Assembly (NCBI RefSeq): GCF_021184045.1
Contig: NZ_CP073710.1
Span: 2,056,685-2,120,684 of the forward strand
DNA from: Methanococcoides orientis
GTDB taxonomy: Archaea; Halobacteriota; Methanosarcinia; Methanosarcinales; Methanosarcinaceae
Length of the DNA: 64,000 nucleotides
Direction of reading: 5' to 3'
In this document: in pieces, positions 44,856 to 57,838 of the stretch
How the letters are laid out: the number at the start of each line of letters is the position of its first letter
Numbering within the stretch: position 1 is the stretch's first letter
Made by a program: the position numbers and the translations under genes
Notes under the pieces: generated by a model
Database searches by the model: none
Told to the model about the DNA's origin: nothing
What the model saw: only the letters and a program-made list of their open reading frames with translations

Positions 44856-46401
44856 TTATGTTTTAAGGAGCATGTTAATAGCTGTTACGAGCGCTTCTAC
44901 AGAAGCCAGGACAATATCCGCGTTTGCTGCGCGGGCTGTGACGATTCTGCCTTTTTCATCCTGTACGCCGATAACGACTTCTGCAAGTGCATCTGCACCG
45001 CCGGTCACAGCTTCTATTCTGAAGTCATGTATGCTTACGCTTGTTGCATGTTTTCCGATGAGGGTCTCAACGGCTTTCAGGGCTGCATCCACAGGTCCGA
45101 CACCTACATCGGATGTGATGCGCTCGGTTCCGTTGACCAGAGCCTTTACAACAGCTGTTGATGTGGTGACATTTCCTGTCATCACGCTCACCTCTTTGAG
45201 ATCGATGGTTGGCATTCCTTCAGGTTTACCAAGGATATCGAATGCTATTACATAGAGATCGGCATCGGTTATGCGTTTGCCTTTGTCTGCAAGCAGTTTC
45301 ACCTTATCGATGATGGCATCGAGCTGTTCATCGGAAGGATGGATGTTCGCAGATTGAAGTGATCTGAGAACTGCATGTCTGCCTGCGTGCTTTCCGAGTA
45401 CGATCCTGCGCGTATGACCAACCATTTCCGGGGTCATGATGCCGGGTTCGAATGTATCGGAGTTTTCGAGGACGCCGTGTGTGTGTATGCCTGATTCATG
45501 GGCAAATGCGTTCTCTCCGACTATCGGCATATGCGGTGGAATGGCCACTCCTGTATAACGTTCTACCATGCGTGCAGTTTCAACGATGTATTCGGTGTTG
45601 ATGTTCGTCTTTGCACCATAGATAGAGCGCAAGCTCATTACTGTCTCCGCAAGATCGGCATTTCCTGCACGTTCTCCAAGTCCGTTGACCGTAACTTGTG
45701 CCTGGCTTGCACCGGCTTCTATGGCCATCAGACTGTTTGCTACGGCAAGTCCGAAGTCATTGTGGCAGTGAGTATCGATAGGGATGTTGATCTCCTTATC
45801 CAGTTCACTTATGAGGCGATACATGCCTGATGGAGCTATCACTCCCACGGTATCAGGAACGTTGATGATGTCACATCCTGCATCTTCTACTGCTTTGTAG
45901 ACCTCGATCAGATAGTCCATATCTGTTCGGGTTGCGTCCATTGCAGAGAACATGCAGCGCATGCCGTGGTCCTTGATGTACTCTACGGCATTGGTCGCCA
46001 TTTCAATTACTTCTTCACGGCTTTTCTTGATGGTGTGTATCCTCTGGATGTCAGATGTGGAAACGAAGGTGTGTATCATTCCTACATCTGCCTGAATACA
46101 GGCATCAAGGTCCTTTGTGAGAACACGTGCAAGTCCGCATACCTCTGATGTGAGACCTGCGGTTGCTATATTGTGCACGGATTCCATATCGCCTGCAGAG
46201 GCGATCGGGAATCCTGCCTCGATAGTATCCACTCCAAGCTTTGCAAGCTGATGAGCGATCTCGATCTTTTGCTCAGGAGTAAGGGATACACCGGGGGTTT
46301 GTTCGCCGTCACGAAGGGTCGTGTCAAAAATGCTTATCTTTCGGTCTTGAATCGGTTTATCGCCGTAAAAAGCGATCCCTCAGTTGTGTAGTTGTATCCA
46401 T
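44856..46401 (-). CDS. 2-isopropylmalate / (R)-citramalate synthase family, apparent frameshift at N-terminus
   Basis: Claisen condensation enzyme of leucine or isoleucine synthesis. The frame from GTG 46232 to TAA 44856 codes for 458 residues, with the GDNDFG-type [28 protein letters not shown] and the LeuA dimer domain at the C-terminus. The essential N-terminal [14 protein letters not shown] is open in the same frame further upstream, but that frame has no start codon after the in-frame TGA at 46382-46380. An ATG at 46401 (MDTTTQLRD) sits one base out of frame. One extra base somewhere in 46353-46379 (for example the GGG or the T run) would explain this: sequencing error, mutation or frameshifting. 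The family fits both LeuA and CimA. Confidence 0.85.
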
Positions 46402-47297
46402 AATGATCGTATAATCTACATGATTAATGGTATAAATAGGAAATGGTGGTCGTCAGTTCTTAAAGTCAAATGAGTTCTATGAGGTCCATGTGTGGGTATT
46501 TGAGTTATCTGTTATGGCATTGATACCTGTTTCCTGCTCCATTTTAATGTGTAATTATGGGATATGTGAATGCGATCCGTCAGGCAGGAGTATTTCATCG
46601 CCATGTGTTTTCGTGTAGATTGGGTCTATCTATAGAGGTTCCTCCTAGTTAGCTCGCAGGTATTAGTTGGGATATACTATAATAGTATAGAAAATCAGGC
46701 AATTGTCCTATTTTTCTTATTTGCTTAAAAAGCATTCCTTAGATATTTCTGTAGTTTCTTTTGGATGCCATTTTGGGTAATTGTATTCTAGTAAATGTCA
46801 CGGCAATGCGGGATGCAGAATTTATGCTAGGGTAAATATTATTGTTATATCTCTGTTTCTAGTATTTTGTTCAATTCTATGAATCTCTTCTATAGATGTC
46901 GATTTTGATCTATCTTAACTACAAATAATATTTCTCTGAACAGGCAGGGAGTTTGTTGAAATTTGTGATTTGTTTAATGAAAAATGCCTTTAATCGGCGG
47001 TCATATAAACCCGTGCCACATACTGACACACAACGTATAAATACGAGTGAGATATTGTAGGGGTGCTCTCAGTGAGCTGGTCGCTGTCGATTCTGACACG
47101 ATCTATTGAGAGTTCGAAAAACGTCATACATTTCGCGTATATCGACACATTCTCCAAAAATGTGTCATAATCTTCCGATCAGGAAGGTATATATGCGATG
47201 AGATGTATTATGAGAATCTCGCACAACGTGCGTGGAATTTCAATCACCTCCATTTCAAAATCATTAGTGGAGACCTGAGCTTTTCAGGTCTGACGTT
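46402..47297 (+). promoter_or_regulatory. Upstream region and promoters of the rRNA operon
   Basis: No gene is supported. Several TATA-like boxes point to the rRNA genes: CATATAAACC near 47002, CGTATAAATACG at 47034-47045 and GTATATATGCG at 47187-47197. The last two are followed by the leader that ends in the 16S processing stem. The rest (46440-46980) is AT-rich, and I see nothing defined in it. A short open frame at 47203 lies within the leader and is not coding. Confidence 0.6.
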
Positions 47298-47330
47298 GAA
47301 AGTGGCAGTTCGGTTAATTCTGACTGATAG
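47298..47330 (+). other. Left half of the 16S processing stem
   Basis: GAAAGTGGCAGTT (47298-47310) and TTCTGACTGATAG (47318-47330) pair perfectly with 48983-48995 and 48963-48975. The two helices are separated by short unpaired segments on both sides, the bulge-helix-bulge arrangement cut by the archaeal splicing endonuclease to free pre-16S. Confidence 0.85.
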
Positions 47331-47456
47331 TGACTTTATCTATCAAACAGAACTAACCAACATTGTGCAAAGAAAACAACTCTCTAATTAAACAAAAGAG
47401 TTCTTTTCCGACAATTTTCTTAGTTAACTTCCAAATTTTGTGTGCTTTAACAAATA

Positions 47457-48932
<1,476 letters not shown>

Positions 48933-48962
48933 AAGCAACGATCCGCACAAAGCGGATCAACG

Positions 48963-48995
48963 CTATCAGTCAGAAATCGATAAACTGCCACTTTC
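48963..48995 (+). other. Right half of the 16S processing stem
   Basis: CTATCAGTCAGAA (48963-48975) and AACTGCCACTTTC (48983-48995), complementary to the left half at 47298-47330. Confidence 0.85.
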
Positions 48996-49044
48996 GACAA
49001 ACCACTTCAATGAAACAAGATTTCGCTGGAAAAAATGCGAGCGA

Positions 49045-49117
49045 GGGCTTGTAGATCAGTTGGAAGATCGTCGCCTTTGCAAGGCGAAGGCCCTGGGTTC
49101 GAATCCCAGCAAGTCCA
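49045..49117 (+). tRNA. tRNA-Ala (TGC)
   Basis: Spacer tRNA between 16S and 23S. Acceptor GGGCTTG/CAAGTCC, anticodon loop with TGC within TCGCC-TTTGCAA-GGCGA, T arm CTGGGTTCGAATCCCAG, discriminator A at 49117. No CCA encoded. tRNA-Ala in this place is the rule in euryarchaea. Confidence 0.96.
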
Positions 49118-49222
49118 TTGGATCATTACGATTCACAATCATCAAGTGCACCGAGCAAGTAATGTTGCTTGGGAAGGATGGATGTGCCCTTTCCCCGATA
49201 TTGGGCACTATGAGATCATGTA

Positions 49223-49254
49223 TATATTACATATCAGACGCTCACTGGACAAAG
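49223..49254 (+). other. Left half of the 23S processing stem
   Basis: TATATTACATATCAGA (49223-49238) and CTGGACAAAG (49245-49254) pair with 52206-52221 and 52190-52199, with 6-nt unpaired segments on each side; the bulge-helix-bulge for pre-23S excision. Confidence 0.88.
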
Positions 49255-49256
49255 TG

Positions 49257-52180
<2,924 letters not shown>

Positions 52181-52189
52181 TCCGTTTTG

Positions 52190-52221
52190 CTTTGTCCAGG
52201 CGAAATCTGATATGTAATATA
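52190..52221 (+). other. Right half of the 23S processing stem
   Basis: CTTTGTCCAG (52190-52199) and TCTGATATGTAATATA (52206-52221), complementary to 49245-49254 and 49223-49238. Confidence 0.88.
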
Positions 52222-52250
52222 ATAACATGATCATTTCCAGTATTAGAGAT

Positions 52251-52377
52251 GAGTATGGCGGCCATAGCGGCAGGGCAACTCCTGTTCCCATTCCGAACAC
52301 AGAAGATAAGCCTGCCCACGTTGCTTACTGTACTGAGGTACGAGAGTCCTCGGGAAATCTGCGTCGCTGCTATGCTC
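52251..52377 (+). rRNA. 5S ribosomal RNA, copy 1
   Basis: 127 nt. Helix I pairs GAGTATGG at the 5' end with CTATGCTC at the 3' end. Internal CTCCTGTTCCCATTCCGAAC and GTACGAGAGTCCTCGGGAA match archaeal 5S. Differs from copy 2 at positions 6, 27 and near the 3' end. Confidence 0.95.
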
Positions 52378-52569
52378 ACTCTTTACCTTAACTTTTCTTC
52401 AATCTGCTACAACTCATGAGTTGTAACTTTATCTTTTTCTAGTATCCAACAGTCCTTGAGCTTTGCTTAAAGTTAGTACTGAGCTGGTGGCTGATCATCA
52501 GACTTGTGCCTTCATTGTCGCAATGTAAAGGCTTATATGTCTGTATTACCTACTAGGATTCGTTCAAAT

Positions 52570-52641
52570 GCCAAGGTGGCGGAGCGGCTACGCAATCGCC
52601 TGCAGAGCGATTCCATTCCGGTTCGAATCCGGACCTTGGCT
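52570..52641 (+). tRNA. tRNA-Cys (GCA)
   Basis: Acceptor GCCAAGG/CCTTGGC, anticodon loop CTGCAGA (GCA), T arm TCCGGTTCGAATCCGGA, discriminator T at 52641. It lies between two 5S genes. A decayed copy of its 3' half is found 34 nt downstream. Confidence 0.95.
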
Positions 52642-52674
52642 TTCATCCGTTAAAAAAGTAAAGTCTGATTCAGC

Positions 52675-52745
52675 ATCTTGACCTCTTGAGCAAAGCTCAA
52701 AGGTCGCGCGCTGCAGAAGCGCTGATCTGGATTTGGACTTTGGCT
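52675..52745 (+). pseudogene. tRNA-Cys remnant
   Basis: The 3' half keeps GCGCTGCAGAAGCGC (anticodon arm with CTGCAGA) and a T-arm/acceptor-like GATTTGGACTTTGGCT, followed by the same flank TTTCATCC as the intact tRNA-Cys. The T loop and acceptor no longer pair, and the 5' half is replaced by a hairpin (GACCTCTTGAGC/GCTCAAAGGTC, 52680-52705). It is best read as a decayed duplicate of the tRNA-Cys block. Confidence 0.7.
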
Positions 52746-52766
52746 TTCATCCATTAATAAGAGTCA

Positions 52767-52893
52767 GAGTACGGCGGCCATAGCGGCAGGGCCACTCCTG
52801 TTCCCATTCCGAACACAGAAGATAAGCCTGCCCACGTTGCTTACTGTACTGAGGTACGAGAGTCCTCGGGAAATCTGCGTCGCTGCTGTGCTC
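52767..52893 (+). rRNA. 5S ribosomal RNA, copy 2
   Basis: 127 nt, nearly identical to copy 1. Helix I reads GAGTACGG with CTGTGCTC, so the pair T6-A of copy 1 is C6-G here, a compensatory change that keeps the stem. The remaining difference is A27 to C27. Confidence 0.95.
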
Positions 52894-53068
52894 ACTCTAT
52901 TACCCTTTTTCTTTAACTGATCTTAACTCACTAGCTTTGGGTTTGTTGTTCTGATATGTTCTTATTCATGATCACAATTTTGCAGATTCGAATTCCTATG
53001 CACATATGAAATAATGTTATATCCGATTGAGTCCTAAGTTCTTAATGTTAGGGATATCGGGGGTTTCT

Positions 53069-53443
53069 ATGAGTAAAGTTTCAATAGTTTTCGTATACAA
53101 TGCAGACAGTGGTCTAGTCAATGAAATGAAAGATTATGTTCATAAAATTGTATCACCATCGAGTTACGGATGTAATCTCTGTGCTATCACCTATGGTAAT
53201 GCAGGCATGAAAAGTGAATGGAGGTCCTTTGTGGATGATCTTCCCATCCCTGTGTTTTTTCTGCACAAGGATGAGTTTGATAAAAAATACAATTATCCGG
53301 GAGCTTCATTCCCCTGTGCCTATCTTGAGAAGGACAACAGGCTCAATCTGCTGATCACATCTGATGAAATGAATGATTGCAGCGATCTTGAAGATCTAAA
53401 AGCGCTTGTCAATGACAAACTGAAGTTCATTGCAGGAAATTGA
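53069..53443 (+). CDS. Small protein, unknown family
   Basis: 124 residues from the ATG at 53069 (MSKVSIVFVYNADSG); the ORF opens earlier at 53027. I do not recognise the family name. The sequence VSIVFVYNADSGLVNEMKDYVHKIVSPSSYGCNLCAITYG, with a lone CxxC (CNLC) and the later FFLHKDEFDKKYN, suggests a thioredoxin-like fold as in some DUF proteins predicted to be GTPases or redox proteins. It overlaps the next gene by 14 nt. Confidence 0.75.
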   Translation: MSKVSIVFVYNADSGLVNEMKDYVHKIVSPSSYGCNLCAITYGNAGMKSEWRSFVDDLPIPVFFLHKDEFDKKYNYPGASFPCAYLEKDNRLNLLITSDEMNDCSDLEDLKALVNDKLKFIAGN

Positions 53444-54005
53444 TCTCATTGTTTCTTTTACTGAAAAACTTCAGGCATTCTTAGTTTTGACAAGTTTTGG
53501 AAACTCCTTCTTTGGCATGTTCTCCGTTATCCTTTCAGGCATCCTCTCAATGGAATTTTTTGAAAATGGAACTGAATATGCGACAGCAGCAGCGGTCTCT
53601 ATCTTAATGGCATTTCTGGTAGGCATCGCTTTTGAGATCATGGCAGATATCTCTGATATGGAAGGAGATATGCAACACCGTGTACAGACAGTAGCATGGA
53701 GTGTCTCTCCACGTTTTGCAGCCATAATCTCTTCTCTGATCTTTTCAGTTGTCTTTATATTTGATCCTCTTCCCTATGTGAACCTGCATCCTAATCTTGT
53801 TCATGACAAACTATTCTTATTGTTGATACTGCCGGTAGCAGTTGTTTATTTCTTAATTAATTATTTAATTAATTTCCAGGTCTTTGATATGCGACCAGTC
53901 AAAGAACAATGTATTGAAATTGAGGTCAAGAACGATAGTACTGATGCAAATAGGTCCAATGGTCTACCTGATAGGATTCCTTATCTGAAAAAGCATCATA
54001 TATAA
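53430..54005 (+). CDS. Truncated UbiA-like prenyltransferase (C-terminal half)
   Basis: 191 residues with four to five hydrophobic helices. The segment AFEIMADISDMEGDMQHRVQT matches the second aspartate-rich motif of UbiA prenyltransferases (REIxxDxxDxEGD), followed by a typical PRFAAIISSLIF helix. The first aspartate motif (NxxxDxxxD), which lies in the N-terminal part, is missing. Complete enzymes have about 280 residues. The only start is the TTG at 53430; no open frame upstream supplies the missing half. It may be a remnant or a fragment that no longer catalyses transfer. It overlaps the upstream gene by 14 nt. Confidence 0.7.
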   Translation: MQEIDLIVSFTEKLQAFLVLTSFGNSFFGMFSVILSGILSMEFFENGTEYATAAAVSILMAFLVGIAFEIMADISDMEGDMQHRVQTVAWSVSPRFAAIISSLIFSVVFIFDPLPYVNLHPNLVHDKLFLLLILPVAVVYFLINYLINFQVFDMRPVKEQCIEIEVKNDSTDANRSNGLPDRIPYLKKHHI

Positions 54006-54053
54006 TAATGAAACAGGCATAATATCTCTTATACGTAATTTTGGGGTGTGCAA

Positions 54054-55481
54054 ATGAAAGAATATGATCTTATAGTGGTAGGCAGCGGTTCAGGGATGAA
54101 CTATGTTGGTTTGATGATGCAAGAGAACCCGGGGATGAAAGTAGCGGTCATCGACAAGGACAATCCCGGAGGAATCTGTCTTACAAGGGGTTGTATCCCA
54201 TCCAAGATGCTTCTCTATCCTGCAGAACTTGTAAGGGAAATTGGAAGATCTCAGGAATTTGGAATTGATGCTGAGATCAAAAGCATAGATTTCAATTTTA
54301 TTATGGAAAAGATGCGTTCTTCCATAGGAAAGGATATTGAGATGATCCACAGCGGGCTTTCATCCAGTCCAAATATGGATTACTACCAGGACACTGTAGA
54401 ATTCATTGAACCATATGTGCTTAAAGTTGGGGACGGGACGATCACTTCAAAGATGATCTACCTGAGCATAGGTTCAAGACCTATGATCCCATCGGTCAAA
54501 GGTCTGGAAGATGTTGGTTATCTTACAAGTGACACAGTTCTGGAGCTAACGTCATTACCGGAAAGTCTTGCAATCATAGGAGGCGGTTACATAGCTGCCG
54601 AATACGGTCATTTCTTCTCTTCCATGGGCTCTGATGTAACCATAATAGGTCGCAGTCCCAGAATTATTGCTCAGGAAGAACCCGAGATAAGTGAACTTGC
54701 AAGAAGGAAAATGGAAGGTCACATTTCTATAATCACCAATCACGAAGTTGCTGAAGTTCAGGCGTCAGGCAACCGGAAGAAGATCATTGCAAAGGACAGG
54801 CAGACCGGCGAACAGGTCGAGATATTAGCCGATGAGATCCTTGTAGCCACCGGTAGAAGTCCGAATACTGATATCCTCCATCCTGAAAAAGGAAATATTG
54901 AGACTGATGATAGTGGATGGATAAAGGTAAACGATCATATGGAAACAAGTTGCTCAAATGTCTGGGCCTTTGGAGATGCCAATGGTAAATATCTGTTCAA
55001 GCATGTTGGCAATTATGAGTCTACGGTCGCCTACCAGAACTCCGTTCTAAATGGTGATGTGGAAGTTGATTACCATGCAGTGCCGCATGCCATCTTTTCC
55101 TATCCTGAGATCGCCGGGGTCGGAATGGGGGAAGCAGAGGCTGTTGAAAACTATGGCAAAGATAACATCTCCATCGGTTTCCAGAGGTTCGAAGATACCG
55201 GAAAAGGAGTTGCTATGGCCCTTGAGGATTACTTTGTCAAGGTTATACTGGATAACTCCACTAACATTCTGCTTGGTGCTCATATCATAGGACCACAGGC
55301 ATCTGTTCTCATCCATCAGGTGATAACTCTTATGAACACTCCTGGCGCAAATGTAGGTCCTATTGTTCATGGAATGGATATCCATCCATCCCTGAGCGAG
55401 GTTGTAAAACGTGCATTTTATTCAAGGATGCCCGTTGAGGAATATCATTCAGTATTGAACTCCCTTGAACTTGAATACTGA
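54054..55481 (+). CDS. Dihydrolipoamide dehydrogenase-like flavin disulfide reductase
   Basis: 475 residues. FAD site GSGSGMNYVGLMMQ, redox pair C-x4-C in GGICLTRGCIPSK, NAD site GGGYIAAEYGHFF, FAD motif VWAFGDANG, and the C-terminal His-Glu pair in HGMDIHPSLSEVV. Similar in build to dihydrolipoyl dehydrogenase and mercuric reductase. No lipoate-dependent complex is encoded nearby, so the physiological disulfide is unknown. Ribosome site GGGGTG at 54043-54048 supports the ATG at 54054 over the GTG at 54048. Confidence 0.88.
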   Translation: MKEYDLIVVGSGSGMNYVGLMMQENPGMKVAVIDKDNPGGICLTRGCIPSKMLLYPAELVREIGRSQEFGIDAEIKSIDFNFIMEKMRSSIGKDIEMIHSGLSSSPNMDYYQDTVEFIEPYVLKVGDGTITSKMIYLSIGSRPMIPSVKGLEDVGYLTSDTVLELTSLPESLAIIGGGYIAAEYGHFFSSMGSDVTIIGRSPRIIAQEEPEISELARRKMEGHISIITNHEVAEVQASGNRKKIIAKDRQTGEQVEILADEILVATGRSPNTDILHPEKGNIETDDSGWIKVNDHMETSCSNVWAFGDANGKYLFKHVGNYESTVAYQNSVLNGDVEVDYHAVPHAIFSYPEIAGVGMGEAEAVENYGKDNISIGFQRFEDTGKGVAMALEDYFVKVILDNSTNILLGAHIIGPQASVLIHQVITLMNTPGANVGPIVHGMDIHPSLSEVVKRAFYSRMPVEEYHSVLNSLELEY

Positions 55482-55493
55482 CCTCTTTTCTCT

Positions 55494-56870
55494 TTATGAT
55501 AATGTTCCTATCCATCCTCTGACAAGTATAAAAATTATGATAAGCGGAAGGACGTATTTTATATATGTTCTTGTCTGCTTTGGGAACTTCAACCCCTTTC
55601 CGGAATCTGTCTCCCGAATGAAATTGTTCCATCCCCATCCGAAACTATAACTGCAGAACAGTACCAGCGTAAGTGCACCTAATGGAAGGATATTGTTGGT
55701 AAATATGAAATCTTCCAGATCTAGGATCGATGTACCTTCACCAAAAGGCTGATACCAGCTCAATGGTCCGAATCCAAGGCAACATGGTATGGATAAAACG
55801 AATATCGCAATTCCGCTTATAATTGATGCCTTTTTTCTTTTCCATCCCCATTCATCCATTGAGAAAGCTATTACATTCTCCGAGATACCCATTACAGTTG
55901 ACATTGAAGCAAAGGCAAGGAACAAGAAGAAGAGAGTTCCCCACAAAATGCCTGCAGGCATTTGATTGAAAACGTTCGGCAATGTTACAAAGAGGAGCCC
56001 GGGACCTGAACCTACATCAACCCCGAAAGCAGAACATGCCGGAAATATCATAAGTCCTGCCATGAGTGCTATGGATGTATCCAGGAATGTGATCCTTAGG
56101 GATTCGCCTGTAAGTGAATGATCTCTGTTGATATAGCTCCCGAAGATTGTCATCCCACCGACCCCTACGCTCAAAGTAAAGAATGCCTGGGTCATGGCTG
56201 CATAGATAGCCTTCCAGCTTAAGACCGAAAAATCCGGTTCAAGATAAAAGCTGATCCCTTCAGCAGCACCGGGAAGGGTCACAGAACGAAGTACAAGCAC
56301 TACCAGAATAAAGAATAGTCCTGACATCATGAACTTGCCAGCCCTTTCAACCCCTCTTTGTAGCCCTGCTGAACATATAAGGATCCCAAGACCCACTACC
56401 AATGCCATCCACGTTATCATTTCCATGGTCCTTCCCATGAACAGGTCAAAGAAAAGCCCTATTTCCGAGGGTTCGAGGTAAATAAAACTACCTTTGACCA
56501 TGTAATAGAAATATGCAAATCCCCATCCTGCAACGGTAGTGTAGAACATAAGCAGGATAACATTTCCTATGATGGCGATATATCCGAAAAGGTGCCATCT
56601 TTTCCCTTCTGGTTGGAGCTTACGCAAGGATCCTGCGATATTCTGCCTTCCAGCTCTTCCGGTGGCAAATTCCATTATCAATATAGGCAATCCGAGGATT
56701 AGGAGAAATGCAAGATAGACGATAACAAAGGCAGCACCTCCGTATTTTCCTGCAATGAAAGGGAAACGCCAGATGTTTCCAAGACCTATGGCACATCCCG
56801 CAGAAACAAGCAAGAACCCGATCCTTGTAGCTAATTGCTCACGGCTGGTATCCGGTATATCGTCTTTCAT
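55494..56870 (-). CDS. Sodium:neurotransmitter symporter family (SNF) transporter
   Basis: 458 residues, about 11-12 membrane helices, with the SNF signature near the N-terminus (SAGCAIGLGNIWRFPF), a sodium and substrate site region. Related prokaryotic members move amino acids such as leucine, tryptophan or tyrosine with sodium; the substrate here is unknown. It is convergent with the disulfide reductase gene. Confidence 0.92.
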   Translation of the reverse strand: MKDDIPDTSREQLATRIGFLLVSAGCAIGLGNIWRFPFIAGKYGGAAFVIVYLAFLLILGLPILIMEFATGRAGRQNIAGSLRKLQPEGKRWHLFGYIAIIGNVILLMFYTTVAGWGFAYFYYMVKGSFIYLEPSEIGLFFDLFMGRTMEMITWMALVVGLGILICSAGLQRGVERAGKFMMSGLFFILVVLVLRSVTLPGAAEGISFYLEPDFSVLSWKAIYAAMTQAFFTLSVGVGGMTIFGSYINRDHSLTGESLRITFLDTSIALMAGLMIFPACSAFGVDVGSGPGLLFVTLPNVFNQMPAGILWGTLFFLFLAFASMSTVMGISENVIAFSMDEWGWKRKKASIISGIAIFVLSIPCCLGFGPLSWYQPFGEGTSILDLEDFIFTNNILPLGALTLVLFCSYSFGWGWNNFIRETDSGKGLKFPKQTRTYIKYVLPLIIIFILVRGWIGTLS

Positions 56871-57001
56871 CTTTATCCCTTTTCATATGAATGTCAACGG
56901 GATAACTATACGCGATGCAATGTATAAATATAAATCTATAAAATCTCTAAATAATGTCTCGTCTGGAAAAATAATAAAAAAAGCAGGAACCCGTTATGGG
57001 T

Positions 57002-57352
57002 TCATGAGGAAAGAGCAAGAATAGCTTCTGCAAGATCACCGTTAGCATCTTTGAGAGCGCCAAGCGCAGCTTCTTCGCTTGCACCGGTCTGCTCTGCCAC
57101 AAGTCTTACATCATCTTCAGGGATAACGACCTCACGTGGCATATCCACAGGGGTACCTGTTACCTGATAGGTATCAACTCCCTGTGCATTCATTATGCTG
57201 ACACTTGCATCGTTAAATACTATATCCTTGTCTGCGGTTCTTATGATGACCTGTTCCACATCTTCTATCTCATCGATGTTAATGCCCATCTGTTTCATCA
57301 TCTGTTTGACCTTTTTCGGGTTCATGCCCCGTCCGCCCATGCCTGGAATCAT
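57002..57352 (-). CDS. nac: Nascent polypeptide-associated complex protein (NAC)
   Basis: 116 residues. A NAC domain (DEIEDVEQVIIRTADKDIVF, later VDTYQVTG) and a C-terminal UBA domain (ASEEAALGALKDANGDLAEAI). Binds the ribosome and nascent chains. Preceded on the same strand by an iscA-like gene 59 nt upstream. Confidence 0.95.
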   Translation of the reverse strand: MIPGMGGRGMNPKKVKQMMKQMGINIDEIEDVEQVIIRTADKDIVFNDASVSIMNAQGVDTYQVTGTPVDMPREVVIPEDDVRLVAEQTGASEEAALGALKDANGDLAEAILALSS

Positions 57353-57411
57353 TTGATCACCTTTTAGTTATTACCGCGTAGGATGGTATTACTCAATTAA
57401 ATATCTTGTTC

Positions 57412-57735
57412 TTAATGGCAACTGCCACCGCAGCTACTGCATCCGCTTGCTGCTGCTGGGTTGTCGATGATGAAGCCTTTGCCACCTTCTGTGTCAATGT
57501 AATCGATGGTTGCTTTGTCCAGCTGTTCGCTGATATCTGAGCCCATAACGACCTTGATCTCTTTGCTTTCGACTGTGATATCTTCATCACTGGTCTCGTT
57601 GTCGAGTGCCATTCCATACTGGATACCGCTGCATCCCATACCTGCAACAAATATTCTCAATGCATGGTCCTGTTTGTCCTCAGCCTCAAGCAATGCTTTC
57701 AATTCGGTTGCAGCAACGTCTGTAATTTCGATCAT
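57412..57735 (-). CDS. HesB/IscA family iron-sulfur assembly protein
   Basis: 107 residues with the three conserved cysteines of the A-type carrier: one in GMGCSGIQYGM and two in the C-terminal GCSSCGGSC. It carries iron-sulfur clusters to acceptor proteins. The C-terminal CSSCGGSC has extra cysteines, as in many archaeal members. It is upstream of nac on the same strand. Confidence 0.9.
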   Translation of the reverse strand: MIEITDVAATELKALLEAEDKQDHALRIFVAGMGCSGIQYGMALDNETSDEDITVESKEIKVVMGSDISEQLDKATIDYIDTEGGKGFIIDNPAAASGCSSCGGSCH

Positions 57736-57838
57736 TCTTTGTCACTCCATTGTTTGGTAACTTTCTAAAGCCAATAAATGCGTTGGTCTCTATATACAGT
57801 TTTCGTATATATATGTTCGGTTAGTTACGAACGTTCAT

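Noticed and set aside
46380-46382. Selenocysteine at the in-frame TGA before the LeuA/CimA-like gene
   Set aside because: No start codon precedes it in that frame near the gene, and LeuA/CimA proteins have no Sec residue; a one-base frame problem explains it better.
47203-47391. 62-residue open frame before 16S
   Set aside because: It lies in the rRNA leader and includes half of the 16S processing stem; no ribosome site or known product.
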